64,000 nucleotides of DNA from Shouchella sp047238345 (GCF_047238345.1 NZ_JBDFMQ010000001.1:2356001-2420000), one strand, 5' to 3'; counted from the stretch's first letter, positions 8,685 to 17,565 are shown. Notes: generated by a model not told the origin, from the sequence alone. Program-made: numbers and translations.

Positions 8685-10046
8685 TTACGATTGTTTCGCT
8701 GGCATTACTTCATATTCTTCAATGAATTTCGTATTGAAATCCCCTGAAATAAACTTCTCATGATTAAACAAATGTAAATGAAATGGAATCGTCGTGTCCA
8801 CTCCATCCACTTCAAATTCTTCAAGAGCTCGCTTCATTTTAGCAATAGCCTCTTCTCTTGTCTCACCATGGGTAATCACTTTGGCAATCATAGAGTCATA
8901 GAACGGACTAATCTTATAGCCAGGATAGGCTGCTGAATCTACTCTTACGCCAAATCCACCCGGTGCTAAGTAATCTTGGATTGTACCCGGAGATGGCATA
9001 AAATTCTTGAATGGGTTTTCCGCATTAATTCGGCATTCAATGGACCACCCTTTAAACGTCACATCCTCTTGCTTAACGGAAAGTGTCTCATTGTTGGCTA
9101 TGCGAATTTGTTCTTTTACTAAGTCAATTCCTGTCACCATTTCGGTTACCGGATGCTCAACTTGTATCCGGGTATTCATTTCCATAAAGTAATAGTGCCC
9201 CGTATGGTGGTCATAGATAAATTCTACCGTACCAGCACCTGAATATTCTACTGCTTTTGCTGCTGCTACAGCGGCTTCACCCATTTCCGCACGTTTCTCT
9301 GGGGTTAGTGCAGGAGACGGAGTTTCTTCAACAAGTTTTTGCAATCGACGTTGAATGGAACAATCGCGCTCACCTAAATGAATCGTATTCCCAAAATTAT
9401 CTGCTAGAACCTGAATTTCAACGTGACGGAAATCTTCAATATATTTTTCTAAATAAACGCCAGGATTTCCAAAAGCGGTAGCTGCTTCTTGTTGTGTCAC
9501 TTCAAGTCCAGATTTCAATTCTTTTTCATCACGAGCCACACGAATCCCTTTTCCGCCACCGCCAGCCGTTGCTTTAATAATCACTGGGTATCCAATGGTG
9601 TTGGCAACTTCTTTAGCGTCTTCAAACGATTCAACAATTCCTTCTGAACCAGGAACAACCGGTACACCAGCAGCCTTCATCGTTTCTCTCGCTACATCTT
9701 TTGTACCCATTTTACTAATTGCCGAAGGACTTGGTCCAATAAACGTAATGTTACAATCTCCGCAGATTTCCGCGAAATTGGCATTCTCCGAAAGGAACCC
9801 ATAACCTGGGTGAATCGCATCCGTTTCTGTAAGCGTTGCGACACTCATTAAATTTGTAAAGTTTAAATAGCTTTTTGCTGAGGCTGTCGGTCCGATACAA
9901 AATGCTTCATCTGCTAATTGCACGTGTAATGCATCTGCATCTGCTTCAGAAAAGACTGCAACGGTTTCGATCCCTAGCTCCTTACATGCGCGGATAATAC
10001 GTACCGCAATTTCTCCTCGATTTGCAATTAAGACTCTTTTTATCAT
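8685..10046 (-). CDS. accC: Acetyl-CoA carboxylase, biotin carboxylase subunit
   Basis: AccC carboxylates the biotin on AccB with ATP and bicarbonate, the first half-reaction of malonyl-CoA synthesis. The 453-residue chain begins with the biotin-carboxylase N-terminal domain (IANRGEIAVRIIRAC), then an ATP-grasp domain with KATAGGGGKGIR (about 159-170) and the active-site stretch EMNTRIQVEHPVTE (about 288-301), then the C-terminal carboxylase domain. It starts 19 bases after accB, as one accB-accC-yqhY unit. Confidence 0.97.
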   Translation of the reverse strand: MIKRVLIANRGEIAVRIIRACKELGIETVAVFSEADADALHVQLADEAFCIGPTASAKSYLNFTNLMSVATLTETDAIHPGYGFLSENANFAEICGDCNITFIGPSPSAISKMGTKDVARETMKAAGVPVVPGSEGIVESFEDAKEVANTIGYPVIIKATAGGGGKGIRVARDEKELKSGLEVTQQEAATAFGNPGVYLEKYIEDFRHVEIQVLADNFGNTIHLGERDCSIQRRLQKLVEETPSPALTPEKRAEMGEAAVAAAKAVEYSGAGTVEFIYDHHTGHYYFMEMNTRIQVEHPVTEMVTGIDLVKEQIRIANNETLSVKQEDVTFKGWSIECRINAENPFKNFMPSPGTIQDYLAPGGFGVRVDSAAYPGYKISPFYDSMIAKVITHGETREEAIAKMKRALEEFEVDGVDTTIPFHLHLFNHEKFISGDFNTKFIEEYEVMPAKQS

Positions 10047-10065
10047 AACGTGTCCTCGCCCCTAG

Positions 10066-10557
10066 TTATTGACGTTCCACAACCATTAATGGCTGACCAT
10101 ACTCTACAAGTTCACCGTTTTCGGCAACGATTTCAACGATTTTCCCTTTTGTTTCAGATACGATTGGGTTCATGAGCTTCATCGCTTCTACAATACAAAC
10201 GACAGTATCTTCATCAACCGCATCTCCTTCTTTTACGTAAGGATCAGCATCTGGTGAAGGCGCCGAATAAAACGTTCCTACCATAGGCGATGTCACTGTG
10301 ATTAGATTTTTGTTCTCTTCTTTTGCTTCCATTACGGTTTCTGTCTCAACATTTGTCTCTTCAACCACCCGGGTATCATGAGTCGGTACACTTTTAGCAG
10401 CAGGCTGAGCCGCAACTTGAAGAGATTGTTCGGCAACTTGAACAGCCACTTGTTTTTTTAATGAAAGTTTCACATTGTCTTGTTCTAATTCTAACTCATT
10501 AATGGAGGATTCATGCAGTGCATCTATTAGACTTTTAATTTCTTCAACTTTTAACAT
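10066..10557 (-). CDS. accB: Biotin carboxyl carrier protein of acetyl-CoA carboxylase
   Basis: AccB carries biotin between the carboxylase and transferase subunits in fatty-acid synthesis. The 163 residues have an N-terminal helical region, a variable Ala/Pro/Glu linker (about 35-85) and a C-terminal biotinyl domain with EAMKLMN, whose Lys is the biotinylated residue. EAMKL instead of EAMKM is common in Bacillus. The ATG follows a strong AAGGAG. Confidence 0.97.
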   Translation of the reverse strand: MLKVEEIKSLIDALHESSINELELEQDNVKLSLKKQVAVQVAEQSLQVAAQPAAKSVPTHDTRVVEETNVETETVMEAKEENKNLITVTSPMVGTFYSAPSPDADPYVKEGDAVDEDTVVCIVEAMKLMNPIVSETKGKIVEIVAENGELVEYGQPLMVVERQ

Positions 10558-10667
10558 AACAAAACAACTCCTTATCTCTCGTTCATATCTAGAACAAACT
10601 CAATTTACTACTTCTCTATTCGTAACGCAATTTCCTTTATGTATCTTTCCCTTTGTAAACAAAGAGG

Positions 10668-10687
10668 AAAGAGGGTTTCCCCTCTTT
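10668..10687 (-). terminator. Terminator before accB
   Basis: The stem AAAGAGGG / CCCTCTTT with a four-base loop overlaps the stop of the upstream unknown gene. It separates that gene from accBC. Confidence 0.65.
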
Positions 10688-11033
10688 ACTCAGCTGGTTC
10701 TGTTGGATTGTTTGCTTCACTTTTATATTGGCGAAATACTGGAAATTCGGAGAGGTTGTCCGGAATTTTTCCATTTTCTAGCACAATAATCTTGACGATG
10801 TTTTTATTTCTTGCCATATGAAACTTATCGCCATATTCATTTTCTTGCGTATACTGTTTTAAATTTGCGTAGTCTTCTTCTTGAATGGAAACTTTATAAG
10901 AGTCTCCATCTTCATCTTCCACTTCTTCTGCGAACCCTACTTCAAATTCTACAATTTGTATGTGATCGTTTTTAATGTTTCTTGTTTGCTCAAGGACAGC
11001 CTTTGCCCCTTCAGTTAAATCGGACCAATCCAT
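10686..11033 (-). CDS. Acidic protein of unknown function
   Basis: A 115-residue, soluble, strongly acidic protein that I do not recognise. I chose the ATG at 11033 (MDWSDL) because AAGGAG precedes it; a longer frame to 11129 runs into the spoIIIA terminator. The sequence shows a DEDGDSYKVSIQEEDYANL stretch that looks like a small alpha/beta domain, and no signal peptide or membrane segment. It lies alone between the end of spoIIIA and accB, bounded by terminators on both sides, so it is probably its own transcript. Confidence 0.75.
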   Translation of the reverse strand: MDWSDLTEGAKAVLEQTRNIKNDHIQIVEFEVGFAEEVEDEDGDSYKVSIQEEDYANLKQYTQENEYGDKFHMARNKNIVKIIVLENGKIPDNLSEFPVFRQYKSEANNPTEPAE

Positions 11034-11106
11034 TACAATCTCTCCTTGTTTCATTCTACATTGCTGTATTATACCATGTGTGAAGAGTGATTGCATGCTC
11101 AATCTA

Positions 11107-11138
11107 AAAGAGAGCTTGAATTGCTTCAAGCTCTCTTT
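11107..11138 (-). terminator. spoIIIA operon terminator
   Basis: A 14-base-pair perfect stem (AAAGAGAGCTTGAA) with a TTGC loop, followed by TTTTAG on the minus strand, right after the spoIIIAH stop. Confidence 0.88.
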
Positions 11139-11141
11139 CCT

Positions 11142-11693
11142 TTATTCTCCATGTTTGACTAATACTTGGTCTTGTTCAGTTAAACTTAGTTCTTCACGAG
11201 CTAAAGACATAATGGTAAGAGCTTCTGTTTTGGAAAGGGCATCGGCTTGCACCATAATTTCCACTTTATCATCCGCTGTCATGACGAGCGCGTCTGAATA
11301 GCCAATTTCTTTGATTAATTCTTCAAGCTGTTCTTCCACATCCGTAAATGCTAACACGTCAAGAGCACGATCATTTGCTTCCACTACTTCATCTGCTGAA
11401 CTTTCTTCACTCGATGCTTCACGAGAAAATTGCTCTGCTTCTTTTAAACGCACTTCATCACGCTTTAAACGAGCCTCTGTCATTGTATCGCTACCAGACA
11501 CTTGGCTAAGAAGATCATCATTCGCGTCCTCCCCTTCTTCTTCACCAAGTTCATCAACGATTTGACGGGCTTCATCCATCATCGAGCCAGAGCTTGCCTG
11601 GTCATCTGAATCATTTATGACGTAATAAGCACCTAGTACAAGCATTAAACTTAACATTGTTAGCAACCAGACTGTTTGTTTTTTTAAGACCAT
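11142..11693 (-). CDS. spoIIIAH: Stage III sporulation protein AH
   Basis: SpoIIIAH sits in the mother-cell membrane and binds forespore SpoIIQ to form the channel that keeps the forespore active after engulfment. The 183 residues have one membrane helix (about 7-26), an acidic linker and a C-terminal YscJ/FliF-like ring-building domain ending about residue 180. The ATG at 11693 follows GAGGAGG; an upstream in-frame start at 11747 lies inside spoIIIAG and has no site. It is the last gene of the operon. Confidence 0.95.
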   Translation of the reverse strand: MVLKKQTVWLLTMLSLMLVLGAYYVINDSDDQASSGSMMDEARQIVDELGEEEGEDANDDLLSQVSGSDTMTEARLKRDEVRLKEAEQFSREASSEESSADEVVEANDRALDVLAFTDVEEQLEELIKEIGYSDALVMTADDKVEIMVQADALSKTEALTIMSLAREELSLTEQDQVLVKHGE

Positions 11694-11697
11694 TTCT

Positions 11698-12342
11698 TTA
11701 TTCCTCCTCGATTTTTCTTGGTAATACGGAGACGCGGTGTGGCGCAACGTCTAATAAGCGTGTGACGGCTTCAATAACAAACGCCTTCACTTGAACATTT
11801 TCAACGCCTTCAGCTACTACAAGTACGCCTGCGACCCTCGGTTTTTCCGTAGAACTAATGAGCGCTTCTTCTTTATCTCCGTTTCGGACAATCACAACGG
11901 ATTCTTCTTCCTGTACATCTTCTACTTGACGAGTGCCGCCTTCTCGATCCGTTTCTGAAGTCGTTTGTTTTCCTGATCGAACGTTAGTCTCGTACACATT
12001 TCTTTCTGAATCAGCAAGATTCACATTGACTGAAACAGCGTTAACGCCAACAATTTCAGCTAATAAATCCCTTAACTCGTTTTCATAACGCATCTCATAA
12101 TCTTCCATTGAGTTTTTTTCTGATTCCCTTGCAAATGTCGGTGCTGCTTCTTCCTCCTCTTCAGGCGCAACAGTAGGGATGTCACCTGAATCTGGTTGAT
12201 ACAGTTGACCAAGTAGCATGAAGAGGACGCCTATGCCGCCTAAGAGTAAAATATACCTGGGCGAAATTTTGCGTTTTTTTTTATCGGGCTGTTTCGGCAA
12301 CCATTTCTTGAACCAATCTGTATCTTTCGCTTCGTTATTCAT
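11698..12342 (-). CDS. spoIIIAG: Stage III sporulation protein AG
   Basis: SpoIIIAG forms the large oligomeric ring of the mother-cell side of the SpoIIIA-SpoIIQ channel. The 214-residue protein has a basic cytoplasmic start, one membrane helix (about 29-46), an acidic linker and a YscJ-like domain interrupted by the insertion that makes the ring's beta barrel (charged NVYETNVRSGKQ to EDVQEEESVV, about 108-150). It overlaps spoIIIAF by eight bases. Confidence 0.95.
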   Translation of the reverse strand: MNNEAKDTDWFKKWLPKQPDKKKRKISPRYILLLGGIGVLFMLLGQLYQPDSGDIPTVAPEEEEEAAPTFARESEKNSMEDYEMRYENELRDLLAEIVGVNAVSVNVNLADSERNVYETNVRSGKQTTSETDREGGTRQVEDVQEEESVVIVRNGDKEEALISSTEKPRVAGVLVVAEGVENVQVKAFVIEAVTRLLDVAPHRVSVLPRKIEEE

Positions 12343-12955
12343 TCACCCATCCCCCTTCCTCTCTAAGCGTAATGACTGAACTCGGCACCTCCCAAATGGT
12401 TGCTAACATCGAGATTACGTCCTCATCTTCGTAAGACGGCGCATCTTCCTCAGGTTCAGTCTCCCCAATAACAATGGAAACTGGTTCAACATCTCCTGAT
12501 TGTGCTGTGCTTGTACCCCCGCCTTCTTGATAAGGGGCAATGGCCACTTCGATATGCGTTAATTCCCCATCGTTATCTTGCACAAGAGAGAGGTCCGTGA
12601 CCATGACATCTAGTTCATCTTTCAAGCCTTTACTTGCTTGGTCTTTTAATTGGACAGCCACTTGTTCAGATGTATATGCATCAAAGAACTTTTCTATATC
12701 TTTTTTTTGAGAATTTATTTCTTCCTCCATATCCATTTCCTCTCTTAAGTCTTGTTGAATAACGCTATTTAGCCATTCATCAGGGTCCTCATAAAAAATT
12801 TTTAAGACAGGTTGCAGTAAGAAAAGGAGCAACAACAGGCTAACCGTTATTTTTACGTAGTTTTTCAAGTTGGTGTTCGGTAAAGCCATTTCTAGTACAA
12901 CCGCTAAAATAATGAGAATCACAATCGAAGTAATCCATTCATTAATAAAGTCCAT
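12335..12955 (-). CDS. spoIIIAF: Stage III sporulation protein AF
   Basis: SpoIIIAF is a membrane component of the channel. The 206 residues have two N-terminal membrane helices (about 8-28 and 35-52) and then a ring-type soluble domain in the intermembrane space, with an acidic C-terminal extension. The ATG has GGGAGTGA upstream. The stop overlaps spoIIIAG's start, so the two are coupled. Confidence 0.94.
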   Translation of the reverse strand: MDFINEWITSIVILIILAVVLEMALPNTNLKNYVKITVSLLLLLFLLQPVLKIFYEDPDEWLNSVIQQDLREEMDMEEEINSQKKDIEKFFDAYTSEQVAVQLKDQASKGLKDELDVMVTDLSLVQDNDGELTHIEVAIAPYQEGGGTSTAQSGDVEPVSIVIGETEPEEDAPSYEDEDVISMLATIWEVPSSVITLREEGGWVNE

Positions 12956-12967
12956 GTAATCACTCCC

Positions 12968-14155
12968 TTACCGCATCATAAATGCGATGTTACTTGCTGC
13001 AACCATAATGGTAATCGCTAGAAAAAACATAAAACCAATTAACGCCATCGCTGCAAAGATATACATGACCGCTTTCCCAATAATGGATAAACATTCAATA
13101 ATGGCGCCATTTCCTAATGGCTGTAAAACCGCTGCCGACAGTTGAAAAATCAGGGCGATCGACAAGACTTTAATTGCTGGGAATGCACAAATTGCAAGCA
13201 ACATGACTAAGCCACCCATGCCAATCGTATTTTTCAGTAATAATGAAGCACTCATAACCGTGTCTGTCGCATCTGTGAACATCCTTCCGACGACGGGAAT
13301 AAAGTTACCTGCTATAAATTTAGCTGCTCTGAGCGTCAATCCGTCTGCTGCTGCTGCTGTCGTCCCTTGTACAGAAACCGCTCCAAGAAAAACGGTCATA
13401 AAGACACCAAGTAAACCTAAAGCAACGGTTCGAAATAAGGTCGCTAATTTTGTCACTTTATAATCATCTGAAAAGGTACTGACAATCCCAAGCACAGCTG
13501 ATATAAACAACATCGGCAAGACAAATGTTTTAACTAAAATGCCGCTCGTATGCACAAGAAAGATGATGACAGGATGAAACAAAGCCGAACTAGATAGACC
13601 GCCTAATGAGGCCATTAACGCAATTAACATCGGCAAAAGGGCAATGGAGAAATGGACCATTGTATCAATCGCCTCTATGGCATAGGTCATGGCACTATGA
13701 AACCCATTCATGGCAATCATGCATAACACGAGTAGGGTGACTGCATAAGCAGTTTTGCTGACTGTATGTTGTTCAAAGGCATTTTGAAATGACTGCAAAA
13801 TATAAGAAAAAATTGTTAACAACAAAATCATTCCGAGTAATTTCCCGTTCAAGACCAGCTCGTGCAACAAATATTTCAAGAACCCTATAAACCATTCTTT
13901 TAAATCAAACGTTTTTTCACCAGTTAAGAAGTCAGTGAATGAACCTTTTTGACTTTCAGGCAAAAACCCACCATACTCATCAACAATTTGATTCCAGTAT
14001 GCTTGCACTTCATCCATTTTCAATAAGTCGATTTGTTCCTCAACTAGTTCATTGATCGCCTCGGTCGGATCTTCTTCTTCAGCAGATACCGTCTGCTGAA
14101 AAACAGGAAAAAAAAGCATAAGAATGACAACGATAAAAGCGACTTTGATTTTCAA
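12968..14155 (-). CDS. spoIIIAE: Stage III sporulation protein AE
   Basis: SpoIIIAE is the large polytopic membrane subunit, likely the permease-like core of the SpoIIIA complex. The 395-residue precursor starts with a signal peptide (about 1-25, ending VSA), a short soluble part (about 26-90) and then several membrane helices. The start is TTG at 14155 with GGAGGA nine bases upstream and no in-frame ATG at that position. Confidence 0.95.
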   Translation of the reverse strand: MKIKVAFIVVILMLFFPVFQQTVSAEEEDPTEAINELVEEQIDLLKMDEVQAYWNQIVDEYGGFLPESQKGSFTDFLTGEKTFDLKEWFIGFLKYLLHELVLNGKLLGMILLLTIFSYILQSFQNAFEQHTVSKTAYAVTLLVLCMIAMNGFHSAMTYAIEAIDTMVHFSIALLPMLIALMASLGGLSSSALFHPVIIFLVHTSGILVKTFVLPMLFISAVLGIVSTFSDDYKVTKLATLFRTVALGLLGVFMTVFLGAVSVQGTTAAAADGLTLRAAKFIAGNFIPVVGRMFTDATDTVMSASLLLKNTIGMGGLVMLLAICAFPAIKVLSIALIFQLSAAVLQPLGNGAIIECLSIIGKAVMYIFAAMALIGFMFFLAITIMVAASNIAFMMR

Positions 14156-14170
14156 TTATGCTTGTCCTCC

Positions 14171-14560
14171 TTACGACGGGAGCAGGGCGAGAATCATTTC
14201 AATCACTGCTTTAATGATTGGAATTGCGAGAACGAGTATAAAAATTTTTCCAGCCAATTCAATTTTACTCGCTATCGCTGCATGGCCAGCATCCCGTGAA
14301 ATTTGCGCACCAAATTCTGCAATATAGGCAATGCCAATGATTTTTAAAATCGTTTGCAAGTAAACCGTATGAATATTTGCTTGTGCCGCCAAGTCTTGAA
14401 TAAGTTGAATCACACTAGCAATTTCATCTAGTAAAAATAAGAAGATGAGGGCACCTACAAACATCGTTAACAAAAACGCAAAAACAGGCTTCTGTTCTTT
14501 AACAATTAAAGCTAAGAACGTGGCGATAAGACCTAAACCGACAATCTGTACGATTTCAAT
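14171..14560 (-). CDS. spoIIIAD: Stage III sporulation protein AD, apparent ATT start
   Basis: SpoIIIAD is a small membrane subunit of the SpoIIIA complex. An ATG/GTG/TTG-only reading gives just 100 residues from 14473 and lacks the first membrane helix. In frame upstream lies EIVQIVGLGLIATFLALIV, the conserved family N-terminus. Reading back to the in-frame TAA there is no ATG, GTG, TTG or CTG. The only well-placed codon is ATT at 14560, seven bases after GGAGGGG, giving 129 residues, close to the roughly 133 of B. subtilis. It lies 21 bases after the spoIIIAC stop. Confidence 0.88.
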   Translation of the reverse strand: MEIVQIVGLGLIATFLALIVKEQKPVFAFLLTMFVGALIFLFLLDEIASVIQLIQDLAAQANIHTVYLQTILKIIGIAYIAEFGAQISRDAGHAAIASKIELAGKIFILVLAIPIIKAVIEMILALLPS

Positions 14561-14581
14561 CGCTGATCCCCTCCGCTCTTT

Positions 14582-14788
14582 TTAAGCTTGAAATAAAAAC
14601 ACACTTCTAATTTTTTGAAATAAATCATCAACAATTGTTGCAACCATATAAAGAACAACAACAAATCCAATTAACGTCACCCAGTGAGCCCAGTCTTCTT
14701 TTCCCATTTGTTTAAGCACTGTATGGAGCATGGCGACAATAATGCCAATTCCAGCTATTTGAAAGATTGTATTTACATCGTAGGCCAC
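14582..14788 (-). CDS. spoIIIAC: Stage III sporulation protein AC
   Basis: SpoIIIAC is a 68-residue two-helix membrane protein (helices about 9-27 and 35-55) related to SpoIIIAD and part of the mother-cell channel. It starts at GTG with AAAGGAGG upstream; an overlapping ATG is out of frame. It lies between spoIIIAB and spoIIIAD as in other Bacillus genomes. Confidence 0.94.
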   Translation of the reverse strand: MAYDVNTIFQIAGIGIIVAMLHTVLKQMGKEDWAHWVTLIGFVVVLYMVATIVDDLFQKIRSVFLFQA

Positions 14789-14817
14789 GTCATTGTTCCT
14801 CCTTTATTCCATATCCA

Positions 14818-15330
14818 CTACATCATGAGAATGACGATTAATAAACCAGCCAAAACGCCTAATGCTTTATACATTTTCTCGTAACGCGCTTGGATGCTTT
14901 TCGCCTCTTCTTCATCTCTTTCTAAATGCGTCTGCGTAAGTTTCAATTGTTTTTGCTGGTGAACCCTGTCCATCGTTCCGAGAGTCGCACCGAATTGTAG
15001 CAAAACCTCTTTTTCTTTCTCTTGTAACGAGAGGTCTTTCCACGTATCATGAATCGCTGTTTCCCACGCATCTTTTGCTGTCGCTTTTTTTTCCGCTAAA
15101 CGGCGAGAAAATGTTGCAAATAAAGCGGCAACTGGACCCTTTAATTGCTCTGCAATATTTTGTGAAGCTTTTGCCAAAGGCGTTTGCCCGTACAACATCT
15201 CCGCTTCAAGAGACTGGAGCGCAGATCGAAGTTGACGAATATGGCGCGGTCGGTCTTGTAATAATCGAGCTTGATAAAACCCGTATATGGTTGTACAACC
15301 GATAATTAAAAGCGCACCTAGCCACCTCAT
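14818..15330 (-). CDS. spoIIIAB: Stage III sporulation protein AB
   Basis: SpoIIIAB resembles GspF-type inner-membrane proteins of secretion systems. The 170 residues have a short membrane helix at each end (about 3-20 and 152-169) with a helical soluble middle. It overlaps spoIIIAA by four bases (ATGA), so the ATPase and its membrane partner are made together. Confidence 0.95.
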   Translation of the reverse strand: MRWLGALLIIGCTTIYGFYQARLLQDRPRHIRQLRSALQSLEAEMLYGQTPLAKASQNIAEQLKGPVAALFATFSRRLAEKKATAKDAWETAIHDTWKDLSLQEKEKEVLLQFGATLGTMDRVHQQKQLKLTQTHLERDEEEAKSIQARYEKMYKALGVLAGLLIVILMM

Positions 15331-16229
15331 AACTGCTTAACCAATGTCGGTATTCGAATTTTGTTAATCGCACCAGGGTATGGCGTACGCCCAACTTCAA
15401 CCACTCGATCAAACGCCTGTTCATTTAAAAGTTGTTTAAATATTGGGCGCTTATAGACTTCTTCAAATGAACGACCATGGGCAGTCGCGATTAACACGAC
15501 TCCTGCATGCCTTGCCTCTAAAATGGCATATGCATCTTCTTCTCGCCCGACTTCATCTACGATCATGACTTGCGGCGACATCGAACGAATCATCATCATC
15601 ATGCCTTCCGCTTTTGGACAACCATCTAACACGTCCGCTCTTGTTCCTAAATCGTGCTGCGGAACACCGTTCATACAGCCAGCTATCTCAGACCGTTCGT
15701 CGACAATCGCCACTTTACTAGCAGGAATTCTTTTTGTACCCGCACTTATATTTCTTGCTAAATCACGTAATAGTGTTGTTTTACCAGTCTGTGGTGCCCC
15801 AACAATTAACGTATTCCGCCATCCTGTCTTGCTATCATAAAGTTCAGGAACGAGTTTATCTGACACACCTAATTTCTGTTTCGCGACTCGGATATTAAAC
15901 GAGCGAATTGGATGAATGGTTTTCACCCTCCCTTGATCAAGGATGGTTTTTCCAGCTAAGCCAACACGATGGCCCCCTTCGATCGTGATATAGCCTTTTT
16001 GAAGCTCTTCTTCAAATGCGTATAACGAGTATTCGCTTAACTGATTTAAAAAGAAATTTGCATCTTCCTCTGTGAAGCGGATTGAAGAAAATTTCGTATC
16101 ATTTGCAAATAAGCATTCAATCGGTTGGTGAATCCGTAAGCGAATCTCTTCTATACTTTCATCTTTTACCATCATGTCTCTTACGAACGCCTCTACGTGT
16201 TCAGGCAATAAGTTAAGAATGGAATGCAT
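15327..16229 (-). CDS. spoIIIAA: Stage III sporulation protein AA, ATPase
   Basis: SpoIIIAA is the secretion-type ATPase at the base of the channel, required for sigma-G activity in the forespore. The 300 residues have a helical N-terminal domain and an ATPase domain with Walker A GAPQTGKTT (about 139-147) and Walker B MIVDEVGRE (about 212-220). It is the first gene of the operon, 122 bases from the next gene's stop; the upstream region is AT-rich and could hold a sigma-E promoter, but I could not pick one with confidence. Confidence 0.96.
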   Translation of the reverse strand: MHSILNLLPEHVEAFVRDMMVKDESIEEIRLRIHQPIECLFANDTKFSSIRFTEEDANFFLNQLSEYSLYAFEEELQKGYITIEGGHRVGLAGKTILDQGRVKTIHPIRSFNIRVAKQKLGVSDKLVPELYDSKTGWRNTLIVGAPQTGKTTLLRDLARNISAGTKRIPASKVAIVDERSEIAGCMNGVPQHDLGTRADVLDGCPKAEGMMMMIRSMSPQVMIVDEVGREEDAYAILEARHAGVVLIATAHGRSFEEVYKRPIFKQLLNEQAFDRVVEVGRTPYPGAINKIRIPTLVKQL

Positions 16230-16335
16230 CTGCTCTTCCCTCTCTTATGGAAAATCATTTGACTTAAAATGTTGCATAGGTTTTGTATTACGTTATGTAA
16301 AAGTAGACAAGTTCAGAACTCATCTTATACAAAAT

Positions 16336-16366
16336 AAAACGGTCCCCTTAATTAGGAGACCGTTTT
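16336..16366. terminator. Bidirectional terminator upstream of spoIIIAA
   Basis: The stem AAAACGGTC-CCT / AGG-GACCGTTTT with T runs on both sides overlaps the stop of the neighbouring unknown gene and insulates spoIIIA. Confidence 0.85.
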
Positions 16367-16807
16367 TTTGAACATATAGGATTGAAACAGCTGTTGTAAC
16401 GGTCGTAACCGTTTTAAAAACTTTTCATTCTCAATTAGCTGTCCATTTTCTTTTAGCTGAACTGAATATTCCGGTAGCTGAATATGAGTATAACAAGGAA
16501 AATGCCCTCTTAGCGACATTTGAATAATCGCGTGATGGGCTGTTGTCCCATCGGTTGTCATTAACGTAACAGCTGTTGTTTGACGGTGTTTTGGCACGCT
16601 ACTTAATAAACGTTTTAATTGAAGATAAGGTACTTTTTTTGCTGGAATAATAAAAAGAATGTGAGTCAATTCGGTCTTCCAATCATCCACTTCAGCTGCT
16701 GATAGTGTGTCAAGCCGATGGCGTTCTACTGACGCAAATTTCTGTTCTAGGTAGCTCGCTAATCCCTCAGCTTGTTGAGAATGACCGACGATCATTTTCG
16801 TTTTCAT
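16352..16807 (-). CDS. Unrecognised 151-residue protein
   Basis: I do not recognise this protein. I use the ATG at 16807 because AAGGGGTG lies seven bases upstream; an in-frame GTG nine bases earlier overlaps that site. It is basic at the end, without signal peptide or membrane helix, and has alternating hydrophobic strands (THILFIIPAKKVPYLQL) that suggest an alpha/beta fold. It replaces yqhV, the usual gene between efp and spoIIIAA in B. subtilis, and is divergent from aroK. Confidence 0.7.
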   Translation of the reverse strand: MKTKMIVGHSQQAEGLASYLEQKFASVERHRLDTLSAAEVDDWKTELTHILFIIPAKKVPYLQLKRLLSSVPKHRQTTAVTLMTTDGTTAHHAIIQMSLRGHFPCYTHIQLPEYSVQLKENGQLIENEKFLKRLRPLQQLFQSYMFKKTVS

Positions 16808-16937
16808 CACGAACACCCCTTTCTCATTATTCTTATCTATTTTATCGGAATTAATGTATTATTAGTCTACTCGATTCCATCTAAAGTTGCAACAAGAATA
16901 TTCGAGTAATTTCTTCAAGCATAACCGATCATTTCTT

Positions 16938-16945
16938 GCTATACT
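16938..16945 (+). promoter_or_regulatory. Extended -10 promoter for aroK
   Basis: TGC directly precedes TATACT at 16940-16945, an extended -10. Transcription would start near 16952, which argues for the GTG at 16978 over the ATG at 16954. Confidence 0.5.
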
Positions 16946-16977
16946 AAAGCATAATGAATAAAAGTGAGTGTTGCACC

Positions 16978-17520
16978 GTGAATCATTTACCCTTAATTGA
17001 AAGAAACATTGTCCTTGTAGGTTTCATGGGCGTTGGAAAAACAACGGTTGGTCGTTTACTCGCCAAAAAACTTTATCGTGACTTTATTGACATTGACGCT
17101 GAAATTGAACGAACACAAGGCATGTCCATTCCTACTTTATTTGAACAACATGGAGAACCTTACTTTCGTCAACTTGAGAAAGACCATGTTTTGCATGAAA
17201 GTTCCGGGAAAATGAAAGTGATCTCCCTTGGTGGCGGTGCTTTTACCCAGGAAGACATTCGCTCTTATTGCCTGAAGCACTGTTTAGTGATCTTCCTCGA
17301 TATTCGGTTTGATTCTTGGCAAGATCGCATTCATATGCTAGCAGGGAATCGACCGATACTTAAAGGAAAGTCTACGGAAGAGTTACAAGAGTTGTACACA
17401 GCTCGACAGGAAGCCTACGCTCTAAACCACTCGCAAATGCATACGGATTCTTTAACGGCAGAGGAAGTTGCTGTGTATTTAAAAGAGTCGTTAATTACCG
17501 CCTACGAGCTTGAAAAATAA
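16978..17520 (+). CDS. aroK: Shikimate kinase
   Basis: AroK phosphorylates shikimate with ATP, step five of the chorismate pathway. The protein has the Walker A GFMGVGKTT near the N-terminus, the shikimate-binding DIDAEIE stretch, SLGGGAF (Walker B-like region) and the lid segment with NRPIL. I place the start at GTG 16978 (180 residues); the ATG at 16954 would lie almost at the predicted transcription start. B. subtilis keeps its shikimate kinase elsewhere, so this position is different. Confidence 0.93.
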   Translation: MNHLPLIERNIVLVGFMGVGKTTVGRLLAKKLYRDFIDIDAEIERTQGMSIPTLFEQHGEPYFRQLEKDHVLHESSGKMKVISLGGGAFTQEDIRSYCLKHCLVIFLDIRFDSWQDRIHMLAGNRPILKGKSTEELQELYTARQEAYALNHSQMHTDSLTAEEVAVYLKESLITAYELEK

Positions 17521-17528
17521 GAAGCGCT

Positions 17529-17561
17529 AAAAAAGGTCTACGCTAAGCGTAGACCTTTTTT
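17529..17561. terminator. Bidirectional terminator between aroK and efp
   Basis: A 15-base-pair stem (AAAAAAGGTCTACGC) with a TAA loop serves both convergent genes. Confidence 0.93.
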
Positions 17562-17565
17562 CTTT

